From NCBI GenBank assembly GCA_963807385.1, contig CAWEBQ010000003.1:620001-684000 (forward strand): a stretch of 64,000 bases of DNA, in the 5' to 3' direction. The notes below the pieces were generated by a model. It had not been told where the DNA came from. It ran no database searches and saw nothing but the letters and a program-made list of their open reading frames with translations. Every line of letters starts with the position of its first letter. Position 1 is the first letter of the stretch. Source of the stretch: JBDTSW01 sp963807385 (GTDB lineage Bacteria; Actinomycetota; Thermoleophilia; Solirubrobacterales; 70-9). A program made the position numbers and the translations under genes. Below, piece by piece: positions 36,876 to 45,080 of this stretch.

Positions 36876-37388
36876 GTGGATAGATCGCCCTTCGAATCGT
36901 TCGCCGAGCGCCACGGCCTCGACTACGCCGAGAGCATCGCCCCCGTCGGCGGTGGGATCCCCGACGGCGTGTCCGAGGTGGCGGGTGGCTCGCTTCCCGG
37001 CGGCATCGACGGGATCGTCTCCCGCTACGCGAAGTCCCCGAGCCCGACGCGGGCCAAGCCCCCGGTCGCAGAGCCGAATCGCAACCGCCTCGAGGGGGTC
37101 GAGGACTTCTGCCTGGTCGCCACCCGCGTGCCCGAGAGCGCGACGTTCCTCCCCTACGTGACCTGCCGCGACGAGCAGGTGCGTGGGATGGCCGACCGCC
37201 TGATCGGTCCCGGCGGCCTGATCCCGATCGTCGACGACGGCGCCGGCTTCGACGTCACCTCGCGGAACGGGAGCGCCGGCCTTCAGAACATGTCGGATCG
37301 GATCGGGGCGCTGGGCGGGGAGCTGACGGTGGAATCCAGCCCTGACGCGGGCACCAACATCACCGGCGTCGTTCCGATCTCCGGCTGA
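36876..37388 (+). CDS. Hybrid protein with a histidine-kinase ATPase remnant at the C-terminus
   Basis: This 170-residue product starts at GTG behind GGAGGA. The last ~60 residues (VDDGAGFDVTSRNGSAGLQN then MSDRIGALGGELTVESSPDA) match the end of a NarL/DegS-type histidine-kinase HATPase domain: the G1-like DDGAGFD and G2-like GLQN boxes. The N-box, the phospho-acceptor His and all sensor parts are missing. The N-terminal ~100 residues resemble no kinase (GGIPDGVSEVAGGSLPGGID, VPESATFLPYVTCRDE). It sits alone on the plus strand between secA and hpf. Probably a degraded or recombinant fragment; catalysis is unlikely. Confidence 0.5.
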   Translation: MDRSPFESFAERHGLDYAESIAPVGGGIPDGVSEVAGGSLPGGIDGIVSRYAKSPSPTRAKPPVAEPNRNRLEGVEDFCLVATRVPESATFLPYVTCRDEQVRGMADRLIGPGGLIPIVDDGAGFDVTSRNGSAGLQNMSDRIGALGGELTVESSPDAGTNITGVVPISG

Positions 37389-37396
37389 GCGCCGGA

Positions 37397-37768
37397 CTAC
37401 GCGGCGCTCGAACGCAGCCGCGCCTTCGAACGGCGCGCCGCCCAGCGGCTGCGCCGCTTCTCGCGGTACTTCTTGACCTGGCGGCGGATGTCCTCGGCGG
37501 CCTCGTGGATCGAGTGGAGCATCTCAGGCGAGGCCTCCCTCGCGCGAAGCGTCTTGCCCTTGACCCGCAGCGTGGCCTCGACGACCTCGCTGTCGCGGAT
37601 CGACGGGTTGCGTTCCTCGGAGAGCTCGACGTCGAGCGTCGCCAGCTCGGAGACCTGCCGCCCCGTCCGGGCGAAGCGCTTGGCGACGGCGTCTCGCAGC
37701 TCGTCCGTTACCTCGAAGTTTCGTCCTCTTACCTCGATTCGCACCCGCTGCTCCTTTCGTCGCTTCAT
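37397..37768 (-). CDS. hpf: Ribosome hibernation-promoting factor, short form
   Basis: Starting at ATG 37768 (MKRRKEQRVRIEVRGRNFEV) the protein has 123 residues of the S30AE/YfiA fold, with TDELRDAVAKRFARTG and a basic C-terminal tail rich in Arg/Lys. It binds the decoding region of the 30S subunit and stops translation in stationary phase. It lacks the ~60-residue C-terminal dimerisation domain of long HPF, so it may not form 100S dimers by itself. Its position between comF and secA is conserved. A start 11 codons upstream would overlap comF and is less likely. Confidence 0.85.
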   Translation of the reverse strand: MKRRKEQRVRIEVRGRNFEVTDELRDAVAKRFARTGRQVSELATLDVELSEERNPSIRDSEVVEATLRVKGKTLRAREASPEMLHSIHEAAEDIRRQVKKYREKRRSRWAARRSKARLRSSAA

Positions 37769-37775
37769 ATGGATG

Positions 37776-38385
37776 CTACGCCCGTGCGAACGCGAGGGCA
37801 AGGATCTCGCCGCACCCGTCCGCCCTCAAGGCCTTGGCGCATCCGGCGAGCGTGGCGCCGGTGGTCGTGACGTCGTCGACGAGGACGACGCTCGACGGAA
37901 CCTCCCCACGGGCGCGGATCGCGGGCGGCGTCCCGAGCCGCTGCGCTCTGGCGCGGCCGACCTGCCGTTGGGCGTGGGGACGGGACAGGCAATGCGAGAG
38001 GGGAAGTCCAAGCCGGGCGGCGAGGTCCCCGGCGATCAGGGCCGCAGCGTCGAACCCGCGGATGCGCCGACGCCAAGGGTCCGCCGGCACCGGTACGACC
38101 GCGCCGGAGAGGAACGGGTCCGCCTTGGCCTGGATCGCCTCTGCGGCCACGCCCGCGAGCGCCAGGCGCCTGCCGAACTTGAGCCCGGCGATGAGGGCGC
38201 GCGGCGCTCCCTCGTACGGGGCTGCCGCCAGAGCCCGATCGATGCCGGGGACGGTGAAAGGCTGCGGCGGGGCCGTGGCGATCGCGTGGGCGCAGGCGTC
38301 GCACAGCGGGTTGCGCGAATCCGCAGTTACGGCCGCAGACACCGCAGAGCGGCGGGACGATCAGGGAGAGGAGGCGTCGCGGCAC
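37776..38385 (-). CDS. comF: ComF-family phosphoribosyltransferase-like protein, apparent frameshift
   Basis: The C-terminal ~170 residues, ending near 37776, have the phosphoribosyltransferase PRPP loop VVLVDDVTTTGATL and the ComF pattern LCDACAHAI...YEGAPRALIAGLKFGRR. The expected N-terminus, RRLLSLIVPPLCGVCGR with the first CxxC zinc pair, lies in another frame beginning at about GTG 38385. Dropping one base of the CC at 38321-38322 would join the halves as CGVCGRNCDSRNPLCDAC. This is either a real inactivating frameshift or a sequencing error. ComF proteins support DNA uptake or recombination. If unshifted, translation could begin at GTG 38342 without the first zinc pair. Confidence 0.75.
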
Positions 38386-38451
38386 CCCGCGATCGTCTCG
38401 CCATCCGCGTAACGCGTCGCGCGCACTTCGCGCCGAAACCCCCCACCGCAA

Positions 38452-38492
38452 TCGATTGGCACCTGAAGAGCCCAGAGCGCACCTCAGGTGCC
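38452..38492. repeat. Palindromic intergenic repeat, copy B
   Basis: GGCACCTGA (38458-38466) and TCAGGTGCC (38484-38492) form a perfect 9-bp stem around a 17-nt loop AGAGCCCAGAGCGCACC. The loop matches 15 of 17 bases of copy A read on the opposite strand. It lies between the end of thrC and the start of comF. Confidence 0.7.
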
Positions 38493-38530
38493 GCTCGTGG
38501 GGCGGGGGTCAGTCGAAACGTCGCGCCGGG

Positions 38531-39571
38531 TTAGGCGAAGAGGACCTGCTCGACGGCGGAGAGGTCAGCGTCGCAGCCGGTGACCGAGGGGGCCTTGCCG
38601 AGGGCCGTGTCGGGGTCCTTGAGGCCGTGGCCGGTCAGGACGCAGACCACCGTCTCGGGCTCGGGTGCCCCTTCCATGGTCGGCAGGCCGTGGGCGAGTA
38701 TGCCCGCGACCGAGGCGGCTGAGGCCGGCTCGCAGAAGACGCCCTCGGCGGAGGCGAGAAGCCGGTAGGCGTCGAGGATCTGCTCGTCGGAGACCGCGGC
38801 GATCCGCCCGCGCGAGTCGGTGACGGCCGTCATCGCCTCCTCCCAGCGCGCAGGGTTTCCGATTCGGATCGCCGAGGCGACCGTCTCGGGGTTCTCGATC
38901 GGGTGCCCGGCCACCAGCGGCGCCGCGCCCTCGGCCTGGAAGCCGTAGAGCACGGGCGCGGCCTCGTACTCGCCGAAGCCCCGCCACCAGGCGGTGATGT
39001 TGCCGGCGTTTCCGACCGGGATCGCGAGTGCCCCTGGGGGTCCACCCAGCTCGTCGCAGACCTCGAAGGCGGCTGTCTTCTGGCCCTCGATCCGGTGCGG
39101 GTTGACCGAGTTGACCAGCTCGACCGGGTGCTTCTGGGCGATCTCGCGAACGATCTCGAGCGCCCGGTCGAAGTTGGCCCGCACCGCCACCACGCGGGCT
39201 CCGTGCATCAGCGCCTGGGCCAGCTTGCCGATGGCGATCTTGCCCTCCGGCACGATCACGGCCCCTCGCATGCCCGCCCGCGCCGCGTAAGCCGCGGCGC
39301 TAGCCGCCGTGTTCCCGGTCGAGGCGCAGATCACCGCCTCGGCCCCGGCGCCCTTGGCGCGGGACACGGCGACGGTCATCCCCCGGTCCTTGAAGGAGCC
39401 GGTGGGATTGGCGCCCTCGAGCTTCAGCAGCACCCTGGCGCCGACGCGCTCGGAGATCACCGGGGCCTCGACGAGGGGCGTCGAGCCCTCGTTGAGGGTG
39501 ACGAGTGGGTCGTTCGGCTCAAGCGTGGTGAGGCGCTCACGGTAGCGCTCGATCAGGGGCGGGGGGGTCAG
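38531..39571 (-). CDS. thrC: Threonine synthase, probable CTG start
   Basis: The protein is a PLP enzyme that converts O-phosphohomoserine to threonine. LEGANPTGSFKDRGM carries the PLP Lys, CASTGNTAASAAAYAARAGM and IPVGNAGNITAWWRGF are family signatures. The first ATG/GTG/TTG in frame (GTG 39460) would remove the conserved N-terminus LIERYRERL...VTLNEGSTPLVEAP. That N-terminus is recovered by starting at CTG 39571, placed 5 nt after GGAGGAG and overlapping the hom stop as CTGA. This gives 346 residues, normal for the family. Last gene of lysA-hom-thrC. Confidence 0.92.
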   Translation of the reverse strand: MTPPPLIERYRERLTTLEPNDPLVTLNEGSTPLVEAPVISERVGARVLLKLEGANPTGSFKDRGMTVAVSRAKGAGAEAVICASTGNTAASAAAYAARAGMRGAVIVPEGKIAIGKLAQALMHGARVVAVRANFDRALEIVREIAQKHPVELVNSVNPHRIEGQKTAAFEVCDELGGPPGALAIPVGNAGNITAWWRGFGEYEAAPVLYGFQAEGAAPLVAGHPIENPETVASAIRIGNPARWEEAMTAVTDSRGRIAAVSDEQILDAYRLLASAEGVFCEPASAASVAGILAHGLPTMEGAPEPETVVCVLTGHGLKDPDTALGKAPSVTGCDADLSAVEQVLFA

Positions 39572-40791
39572 ACGAACTCCTCCTCGATCACCCTCAGTGC
39601 CCTGGGAGGCGAGCGCAGGAAATCGAGCGCGGCGATCTCGGCGAGGGCCGTCTGGAACTTCGACTCCGGCGCCTCGTGCATCACCATCACCAACCGGGCA
39701 TCGTCGCCGTGGCCGCGCTGGACAACGCTGCGGACCGAGATCTCGTTGCGGCCGAGCACGTCGGCGATCCGCGCCAGGACGCCGTGGCGGTCCGCCACCT
39801 CCAGGTGGAGGTAGTAGGAGGAGGAGATGTCGCGGACGACCTCCAGGTTCACCCGCGTCTGGTGGACGGGCGCGTTGCCCGCGAGGATCGAGACGATGTC
39901 ACCGAGGACCGCCGTCGCCGTCTCGGGCCCGCCTGCGCCCGGCCCGGACATCGTGATCTCGGTGATCGTCGGCGCCTCGACCATGACGGCGTTGAACGAG
40001 CCCTCGACCGGGGCGAGCGGGTGGCCCCGGTACAGGAAGCAGGGGAACACGCGTACCGAGATGCCGTCGTCCACCCGCTCGGCGACGCCCAGGAGCTTGA
40101 GGGAGAGGCCCAGCTCCTTCGCGTAGGCGATGTCCTCGGGCCGGACGTCCTCGATCCCCTCGAAGCTGACGTCGCCAAGGGAGACGGGTGAGTGAAACGC
40201 CAGACGGGCGAGGATCGCCATCTTGGCCGCGGCGTCGGCGCCGTTTACGTCATCTGTCGGGTCCGCCTCGGCGTAGCCCAGCTCCTGGGCCCGCTTGAGG
40301 GTCTCCGCGTAGTCGGCGCCCGTGCCGGCCATCTCGCTGAGGATGAAGTTGGTGGTCCCGTTGACGATCCCGAAGACCTTGGTGATCTCGGTCGCCGCGA
40401 GGCTCTCCTGGATCACTCGGATCACGGGCACCACGCCCGCGACGGCGGCCTCGAAACGGAGCTGAACGCCGGCCTCTCGCGCGGCGGCGAACAGCTCGTC
40501 GCCGTGCTGGGCGATCAGCTGCTTGTTCGCCGACACCACGTGCTTGCCGGCCTCGAGCGCCCGGAGGACGTGATCGCGGGCCGGGTCGGTGCCCCCGATC
40601 AGCTCGACGACGATGTCTGACGCGGCGAGGATCTGCTCGAAGTCGCCCTCCGACCGGCGGAGCACCCCGGAGATCTCGGGGCGGCGGCCGGAGATCGCCT
40701 CGATCTCGTCCGCGCGCTCGGCCAGGAGGTCGGCGAACGCGCCGCCGACGGTGCCCCTGCCCAGCAGGCCGATTCGCGCCGGCTCAGACAT
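39568..40791 (-). CDS. hom: Homoserine dehydrogenase
   Basis: The 407-residue protein has an N-terminal NAD(P) motif IGLLGRGTVGGAFADLL, the catalytic region with KVFGIVNGTTNFILSEMAGT and YAEADPTDDVNGADAAAKMA, and a C-terminal ACT domain (YYLHLEVADRHGVLARIADV) that usually mediates threonine feedback. It reduces aspartate semialdehyde to homoserine in the cytoplasm. It overlaps lysA by 8 bp upstream and thrC by 4 bp downstream, so the three genes are tightly coupled. Confidence 0.95.
   Translation of the reverse strand: MSEPARIGLLGRGTVGGAFADLLAERADEIEAISGRRPEISGVLRRSEGDFEQILAASDIVVELIGGTDPARDHVLRALEAGKHVVSANKQLIAQHGDELFAAAREAGVQLRFEAAVAGVVPVIRVIQESLAATEITKVFGIVNGTTNFILSEMAGTGADYAETLKRAQELGYAEADPTDDVNGADAAAKMAILARLAFHSPVSLGDVSFEGIEDVRPEDIAYAKELGLSLKLLGVAERVDDGISVRVFPCFLYRGHPLAPVEGSFNAVMVEAPTITEITMSGPGAGGPETATAVLGDIVSILAGNAPVHQTRVNLEVVRDISSSYYLHLEVADRHGVLARIADVLGRNEISVRSVVQRGHGDDARLVMVMHEAPESKFQTALAEIAALDFLRSPPRALRVIEEEFV
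39577..39583 (-). promoter_or_regulatory. Strong ribosome-binding site for the CTG start of thrC
   Basis: GGAGGAG on the minus strand lies within the last codons of hom, five bases before CTG 39571. No other start codon is at this distance, which supports initiation at CTG. Confidence 0.65.
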
Positions 40792-42079
40792 CGCGGCCCA
40801 TCAGGTCCTCGTAGGTCTCCCGCCTGACGACCAGCCGCGCGTCGCCGTCCCTGCAGAACACCACGGGCGGGCGGGTCATGCCGTTGTAGTTGTTCGCCAT
40901 GGAGTAGCCGTAGGCCCCGGTCGCAGGCGTCACGAGCACGTCGCCGAGCCGGGGGGCCGGGAGATGCGCATCGCGGATGAGTATGTCCCCGGACTCGCAG
41001 TGCATCCCGGCGACCGTCACCTCGGCCTCGGGCGGGTCGGTCGGGCGACCCGCGATCAGAGCCTCGTACCGCGAGCCGTAGAGCATCGGGCGCAGGTTGT
41101 CCGACATCCCGCCGTCGACGGCGAGGTAGGTGCGCACGCCGGGGATCTCCTTGACAGTCCCGACCGTGTAGAGGGTGACCCCGGCGTTACCCATCAACGA
41201 GCGGCCCGGCTCGACGAGGATGCGGGGCAGCTCGGCGAAGACCTCGCGGACGCCGCTCACCTTGACGTCTATGTACGCCTCGATCGAGGGCGGCTCGTCG
41301 GCGGCCGTGTACGCGATCCCGAGCCCGCCTCCCACGTTCACCGTGCGACACCAGGCGGAATCGGCGAGGTCACCCAGGGCGGCGATCGCCTTCACGAACG
41401 GCTCGAGCTCGAAGATCTGCGAACCGATGTGCGCGTGGAGGCCGACCAGGTTCAGCCTCTCGGCCTCCAGCACGCGTTCGATCGCCTTGGCCGCGAGCCC
41501 GTCCTCCAGTCCGAACCCGAACTTCGAGTCGAGCCCGCCCGTCTGTACGTAGGAGTGCGTGGACGGCGAGATCCCCGGGGTGACGCGGATCATCACGTCC
41601 TGGGGCTCCGCGGCCAGCGCATCCAGCCGCTCGATCTCGTCGAACGAGTCGCAGATGATGTGGCCGACGCCCACGTCGAGCGCCTCGCGCAGCTCGGGCT
41701 CGGTCTTGTTGTTCCCGTGCACGTAGATCCGTTCCGGGCCGAAGCCGGCGGCGCGTGCCATCGCGAGCTCCCCCCCGGAGGCCACATCGACCGACAGGCC
41801 CTCCTCACGAAGCACCGAGTAGGCCGCGGTGAACGGGGCCGCCTTGCTGGCGAACAGGACCTCGTGCTCCACTCCGTGTGCCTCGAAGGCGCCGAGGTAC
41901 GCCCGCGCCCGCGAGCGGATGTCGTCCTCGGCGTAGACGTAGGCCGGCGTGCCGAACTCCCGAGCGAGCTCGACCGCGTCGCAGCCGCCGATCTCGAGAT
42001 GCCCGCGCTCGTTCACGCGGGACCCGAGCGGCAGCACCGCCGAGCCGGTCACCGGATTCGCTTGGGCCTGTGCGCTCAT
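40784..42079 (-). CDS. lysA: Diaminopimelate decarboxylase
   Basis: Start ATG 42079 (MSAQAQANPV) gives 431 residues; the frame is open further upstream but those residues are not conserved. PLP Lys79 lies in EVLFASKAAPFTAAY, with GGGLGIAY and EPGRSLMGNAGVTLY in the barrel and the inter-subunit HCESGD Cys motif. It makes L-lysine from meso-diaminopimelate. First gene of the lysA-hom-thrC operon, divergent from the hydrolase at 42157; the promoter is expected in the 77-nt gap. Confidence 0.95.
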   Translation of the reverse strand: MSAQAQANPVTGSAVLPLGSRVNERGHLEIGGCDAVELAREFGTPAYVYAEDDIRSRARAYLGAFEAHGVEHEVLFASKAAPFTAAYSVLREEGLSVDVASGGELAMARAAGFGPERIYVHGNNKTEPELREALDVGVGHIICDSFDEIERLDALAAEPQDVMIRVTPGISPSTHSYVQTGGLDSKFGFGLEDGLAAKAIERVLEAERLNLVGLHAHIGSQIFELEPFVKAIAALGDLADSAWCRTVNVGGGLGIAYTAADEPPSIEAYIDVKVSGVREVFAELPRILVEPGRSLMGNAGVTLYTVGTVKEIPGVRTYLAVDGGMSDNLRPMLYGSRYEALIAGRPTDPPEAEVTVAGMHCESGDILIRDAHLPAPRLGDVLVTPATGAYGYSMANNYNGMTRPPVVFCRDGDARLVVRRETYEDLMGRDV

Positions 42080-42156
42080 ACCCGTTCGATTATCGCGGGC
42101 GGACGACGAAGGGCCCGCCGCCGGGTAGGTTCCGCAACGTCTTGAGCAGAAGGCCG

Positions 42157-42876
42157 ATGCCATCCCCGCGCCGCCCGTCCGAGACCGGGACCCACTCTGG
42201 GCGTCCCTACTGGCTGTGGCTGCCGGACTCCCCGCCTCCATGGCCGGGTGTGGTGATCGTCCACGGTGCCGGATCGCGTAAGGAGAACCACGGGGATTTC
42301 GGGCGCGCGGCGGCCGGCTCGGGCTGGGCGGCGGTCGCCTACGACCAGCGCGGGCATGGCGCTTCGGCCGACGAGATGGGGCCGGGAGCCCTGGGCGACG
42401 TGGCGGTGATGGCTCGCCTGCTGGCTGGTCACGACGGAGTCGATCCGGCGCGGGTCGTGGCGCGGGGGTCGAGCATGGGCGGGTACATGGGTATCCACGC
42501 GACCGCCGCAAGCGACGAGCTCGCCGGCGTGATCGCGGTCTGCCCGGCGAGCGAGGACGATCTGCGCAGGGGCCTGCGGCGTGGCGACCTGGAGTTCCGG
42601 GCCGGGCCCGAGGCTCGCGAGGCCCTTGGCGCGTGGCTGGCCGAGCATGACATCGCCGACGCGGTCGCCCGCCTCGCCGGTAAGCCGGTGCTGCTGCTCC
42701 ACGCCGAGGGGGACGAGCGGATCCCTTCCGAGCACTCCCGGATGCTCTTCGAGCGAGCGGGGGAGCCACGCAAGCTGATCGTCCTCCCCGGCGGGCACCA
42801 TCGCTCCGCGCAGCACGACGCCGAGATGCAGGGCGAGTCGCTGCGGTGGATGGCCAAGGCGCTGACCCCCGGCTGA
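42157..42876 (+). CDS. Alpha/beta hydrolase
   Basis: From ATG 42157 the 239-residue soluble protein has the alpha/beta hydrolase layout: oxyanion loop VVIVHGAGSRKENHGDFGRA, nucleophile elbow RGSSMGGYMG, an acidic residue in LLLHAEGDERIP and a His in LPGGHHRSAQHDAE. The complete triad suggests an active esterase, peptidase or acyltransferase; substrate unknown. It is divergent from lysA and 12 nt from the convergent end of the next gene. Confidence 0.85.
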   Translation: MPSPRRPSETGTHSGRPYWLWLPDSPPPWPGVVIVHGAGSRKENHGDFGRAAAGSGWAAVAYDQRGHGASADEMGPGALGDVAVMARLLAGHDGVDPARVVARGSSMGGYMGIHATAASDELAGVIAVCPASEDDLRRGLRRGDLEFRAGPEAREALGAWLAEHDIADAVARLAGKPVLLLHAEGDERIPSEHSRMLFERAGEPRKLIVLPGGHHRSAQHDAEMQGESLRWMAKALTPG

Positions 42877-42888
42877 TCGGGCGGCGGT

Positions 42889-43545
42889 CTAGTTGCCGCC
42901 GAGAAGCTGGCCAGTGAGCCCCTCGCGGCCAAGCAGGCCGTTGGTGAGGCCGCGGACTGTGTTGTTCACATTGGCGCCCAGGCTGGGCTGCCCGACGGCG
43001 CCGCCAACGTTGTTGAGCGTGTCGTTGAGCGTTCGATCGATCTGATCGGTGAGCGGCCCGGTTGTGCCGCCCAGCGCGGGAAGGCCGAGGCCGCCAGCGG
43101 TCTCATCGAGCTCGTCAACCAGCCCGCCGACCACGCCGCTGCCGCTGGGCCCGGGGCCGGGGGTGGGTGGTCCCGGGGGGTTCTCGCCGCCTCCGGTATC
43201 GCTGCCTCCGGAGCCGCCGCCCGCGGCTCCGCCGGGGCCGAAGCCGGGTCCGACCCGCACGCCGCCGGGAAGGATCGCCGCGACGACCGTGCCGCCGGCG
43301 GGCGCGGCCGCCACGGAGCCGGGAGTGCCGGCGAGGGCGAGCGCGGCCGCCTCGGGCGCCTGGCCGCCGGGCTGGTCGGCGAGGGAGAGGCTGCCGGAGG
43401 CTTCATCGCCGCCGAGGGGAAAGCCGTCGAAGGCGACGAGCGCACCGACCGAGAGGAAGGCGATCACCGCTCCCGCGATCAGGGCGCCCGTGGCGCCCGT
43501 GCCCGCGAGGTACTCGCGCAGATTGCCGATCCGTGGCTTGCTCAT
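42889..43545 (-). CDS. Gly/Pro-rich single-pass membrane protein, unknown function
   Basis: The 218-residue protein has one transmembrane helix (GALIAGAVIAFLSVGALVAF) after a short basic N-terminus. A low-complexity Gly/Pro/Ser linker (about 105-140) and a C-terminal Asn/Leu/Gly-rich stretch (LTDQIDRTLNDTLNNVGGAV) follow. Most of the chain is predicted extracytoplasmic. No family is recognised. It lies downstream of the M23 peptidase gene on the same strand with a 138-nt gap. Confidence 0.6.
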   Translation of the reverse strand: MSKPRIGNLREYLAGTGATGALIAGAVIAFLSVGALVAFDGFPLGGDEASGSLSLADQPGGQAPEAAALALAGTPGSVAAAPAGGTVVAAILPGGVRVGPGFGPGGAAGGGSGGSDTGGGENPPGPPTPGPGPSGSGVVGGLVDELDETAGGLGLPALGGTTGPLTDQIDRTLNDTLNNVGGAVGQPSLGANVNNTVRGLTNGLLGREGLTGQLLGGN

Positions 43546-43683
43546 CTTGCTGAAGATCCCGGTCCCTTCATGATCGCACGCCGCGCCCGGCGCGACAAGC
43601 TCCCCACGTCCCTATCGGCAAACGCGGAGGATCGCTTTAGCGATCGGCAGATCGGGGAGAAACCTTTAGCCGTGCCCGGCGGG

Positions 43684-44862
43684 CTAGAGGTAGCCCATCG
43701 GATCAACGGCGGCCCCGTTGATCCGGACCTCGAAATGGAGGTGGTCGCCGAAGCAGCTTCCCGTGCATCCGACGTAGCCGATCACGGCGCCCTGCTGGAC
43801 CGATCCGGACGTGATCGCGTACGACGACTGATGCGCGTAGCAGCTCGCCACGCCGCCGCCGTGGTCCACGCATGTGAAGTTCCCGTAGCCCCCGCTCTCG
43901 CCCTCGGACTGGACCAGCGCGATACGGCCGTTCGCCACGGCACGGATCGGGGTGCCAGCGGGCGCGGCGATGTCGATGCCCTCGTGCATCCTGCCCCAGC
44001 GCGGGCCGAACGGCGAGACCACCGGCCCGTTGACCGGCCAGATGAAGCCGCTGGACGACTCACCCTGGATCGGCCCGGCGGGGAGCGCGGGCGTCGTGGT
44101 CGACGCCTGGGCTGCCTGAAGCTGGGCTGCGATGTCGTCCTGGAGCGCGGAGATGTCGCCCTCGAGTCGCTCGATGTTGTTCTGGACCGAGTCGAGCGCG
44201 TTGGCCTTGGCCGCACGGGCCACCTCGAGATCTGCCTCACGCGCCTCGAGCTGGATCCGGGTGCGCTCCAACTCCGCCTCCCGGGCAGCGATCTCGTCGC
44301 GGGCGGCGCGAACGGTGTCGACCAGGTCCTTCGTCTCGTCGCGGAGGGTGTGCACGCGATCGACGATCGCCGCGTCCTGCGCCTGAATGGAGTCCAGGTA
44401 GCGGTAGCGCTCGAGAAGGTCGTCGAACCCGTCGGACTGCAGGATCACGGTGATCGCGTCGGGCTCGTCCGACTTGTAGATCTCGACGAGCCGATGCGAG
44501 AGGATCCTCATCGACGCCTGGAGTCGGTCCCGAAGGACGATCAGGTGATCGACCTCCCGGTTGAGCTTCGCCTGGGTGCGGTCGAGCCGCTCCTGGACGA
44601 TCGCCTCGCGATTTCGGAGCGTGGCGACCTCGCCGAGCAGCTGGTCGATGTCCGCCGTGTACTCCTGGATGTCGGTGGAGAGAACTCCCTTCTGCTCCTT
44701 CTGCTCGCTGAGGACACCCTCCTTCGAGTCAAGCTCGGACTGGAGGTCCTGCGCCGGGGCGCTGCTGACGCCGATCAGCCCCACGCCCAGGCACGCGAAG
44801 ACGGCCGCGGCAATCGCGGCGCGGCGGCGGTCGGGTGATCCTGTGTTCGGTTGGGTGCTCAT
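43684..44862 (-). CDS. Secreted M23 murein endopeptidase with coiled coil (EnvC/RipA-partner type)
   Basis: The 392-residue protein has a signal peptide (RRRAAIAAAVFACLGVGLIG), a long coiled coil from ~40 to 245 (KEGVLSEQKEQKGVLSTDI, LRDRLQASMRILSHRLVEI), and a LytM/M23 domain with HEGIDIAAPAGTP (His and Asp zinc ligands) and GDHLHFEVRING (catalytic His-x-His). It should cleave or activate cleavage of peptidoglycan cross-links outside the cell. Coiled-coil M23 proteins commonly work with FtsEX, also encoded in this window. A c-di-AMP riboswitch precedes the gene. Confidence 0.9.
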   Translation of the reverse strand: MSTQPNTGSPDRRRAAIAAAVFACLGVGLIGVSSAPAQDLQSELDSKEGVLSEQKEQKGVLSTDIQEYTADIDQLLGEVATLRNREAIVQERLDRTQAKLNREVDHLIVLRDRLQASMRILSHRLVEIYKSDEPDAITVILQSDGFDDLLERYRYLDSIQAQDAAIVDRVHTLRDETKDLVDTVRAARDEIAAREAELERTRIQLEAREADLEVARAAKANALDSVQNNIERLEGDISALQDDIAAQLQAAQASTTTPALPAGPIQGESSSGFIWPVNGPVVSPFGPRWGRMHEGIDIAAPAGTPIRAVANGRIALVQSEGESGGYGNFTCVDHGGGVASCYAHQSSYAITSGSVQQGAVIGYVGCTGSCFGDHLHFEVRINGAAVDPMGYL

Positions 44863-44872
44863 CTGCTGCGTT

Positions 44873-45033
44873 GCCTACGGGGTTAGCTGACGGGCTCGCG
44901 CTGGTCGCGCTAGGCCCGGAGTGCCCCTTGACGGAGCCCGGGCCATTCGCCCCACCGGCCATGCTGGGCGGCCGATCAAGTGGGTCCCCCGCTCCACGCC
45001 TGATTGTGGGCGTGAACTCGGCGAGTTGCGGGC
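44873..45033 (-). promoter_or_regulatory. c-di-AMP riboswitch (ydaO/yuaA class)
   Basis: Read on the minus strand, the leader contains the class hallmarks in order: CGCAACTCGCCGAG opening, GGGGGACCCA (44990-44981), a GC stem, GGGGCGAAT (44953-44945), and the closing block CCGTCAGCTAACCCCGTAGGC (44893-44873). This class senses cyclic di-AMP and in actinobacteria typically controls cell-wall hydrolases and Rpf-like proteins. Here it ends about 10 nt before the M23 peptidase start, so control may be at translation initiation as well as transcription. Confidence 0.88.
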
Positions 45034-45035
45034 TC

Positions 45036-45063
45036 ACCGTAGCAAGCGCAACGGTTATTGCAA
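45036..45063 (-). promoter_or_regulatory. Putative promoter of the riboswitch-M23 transcript
   Basis: TTGCAA (45063-45058) and TACGGT (45041-45036) are separated by 16 nt and lie directly ahead of the riboswitch opening, in a locally AT-richer stretch just beyond the CDF gene stop. Confidence 0.45.
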
Positions 45064-45080
45064 GCATTCCTTAACAGTTG

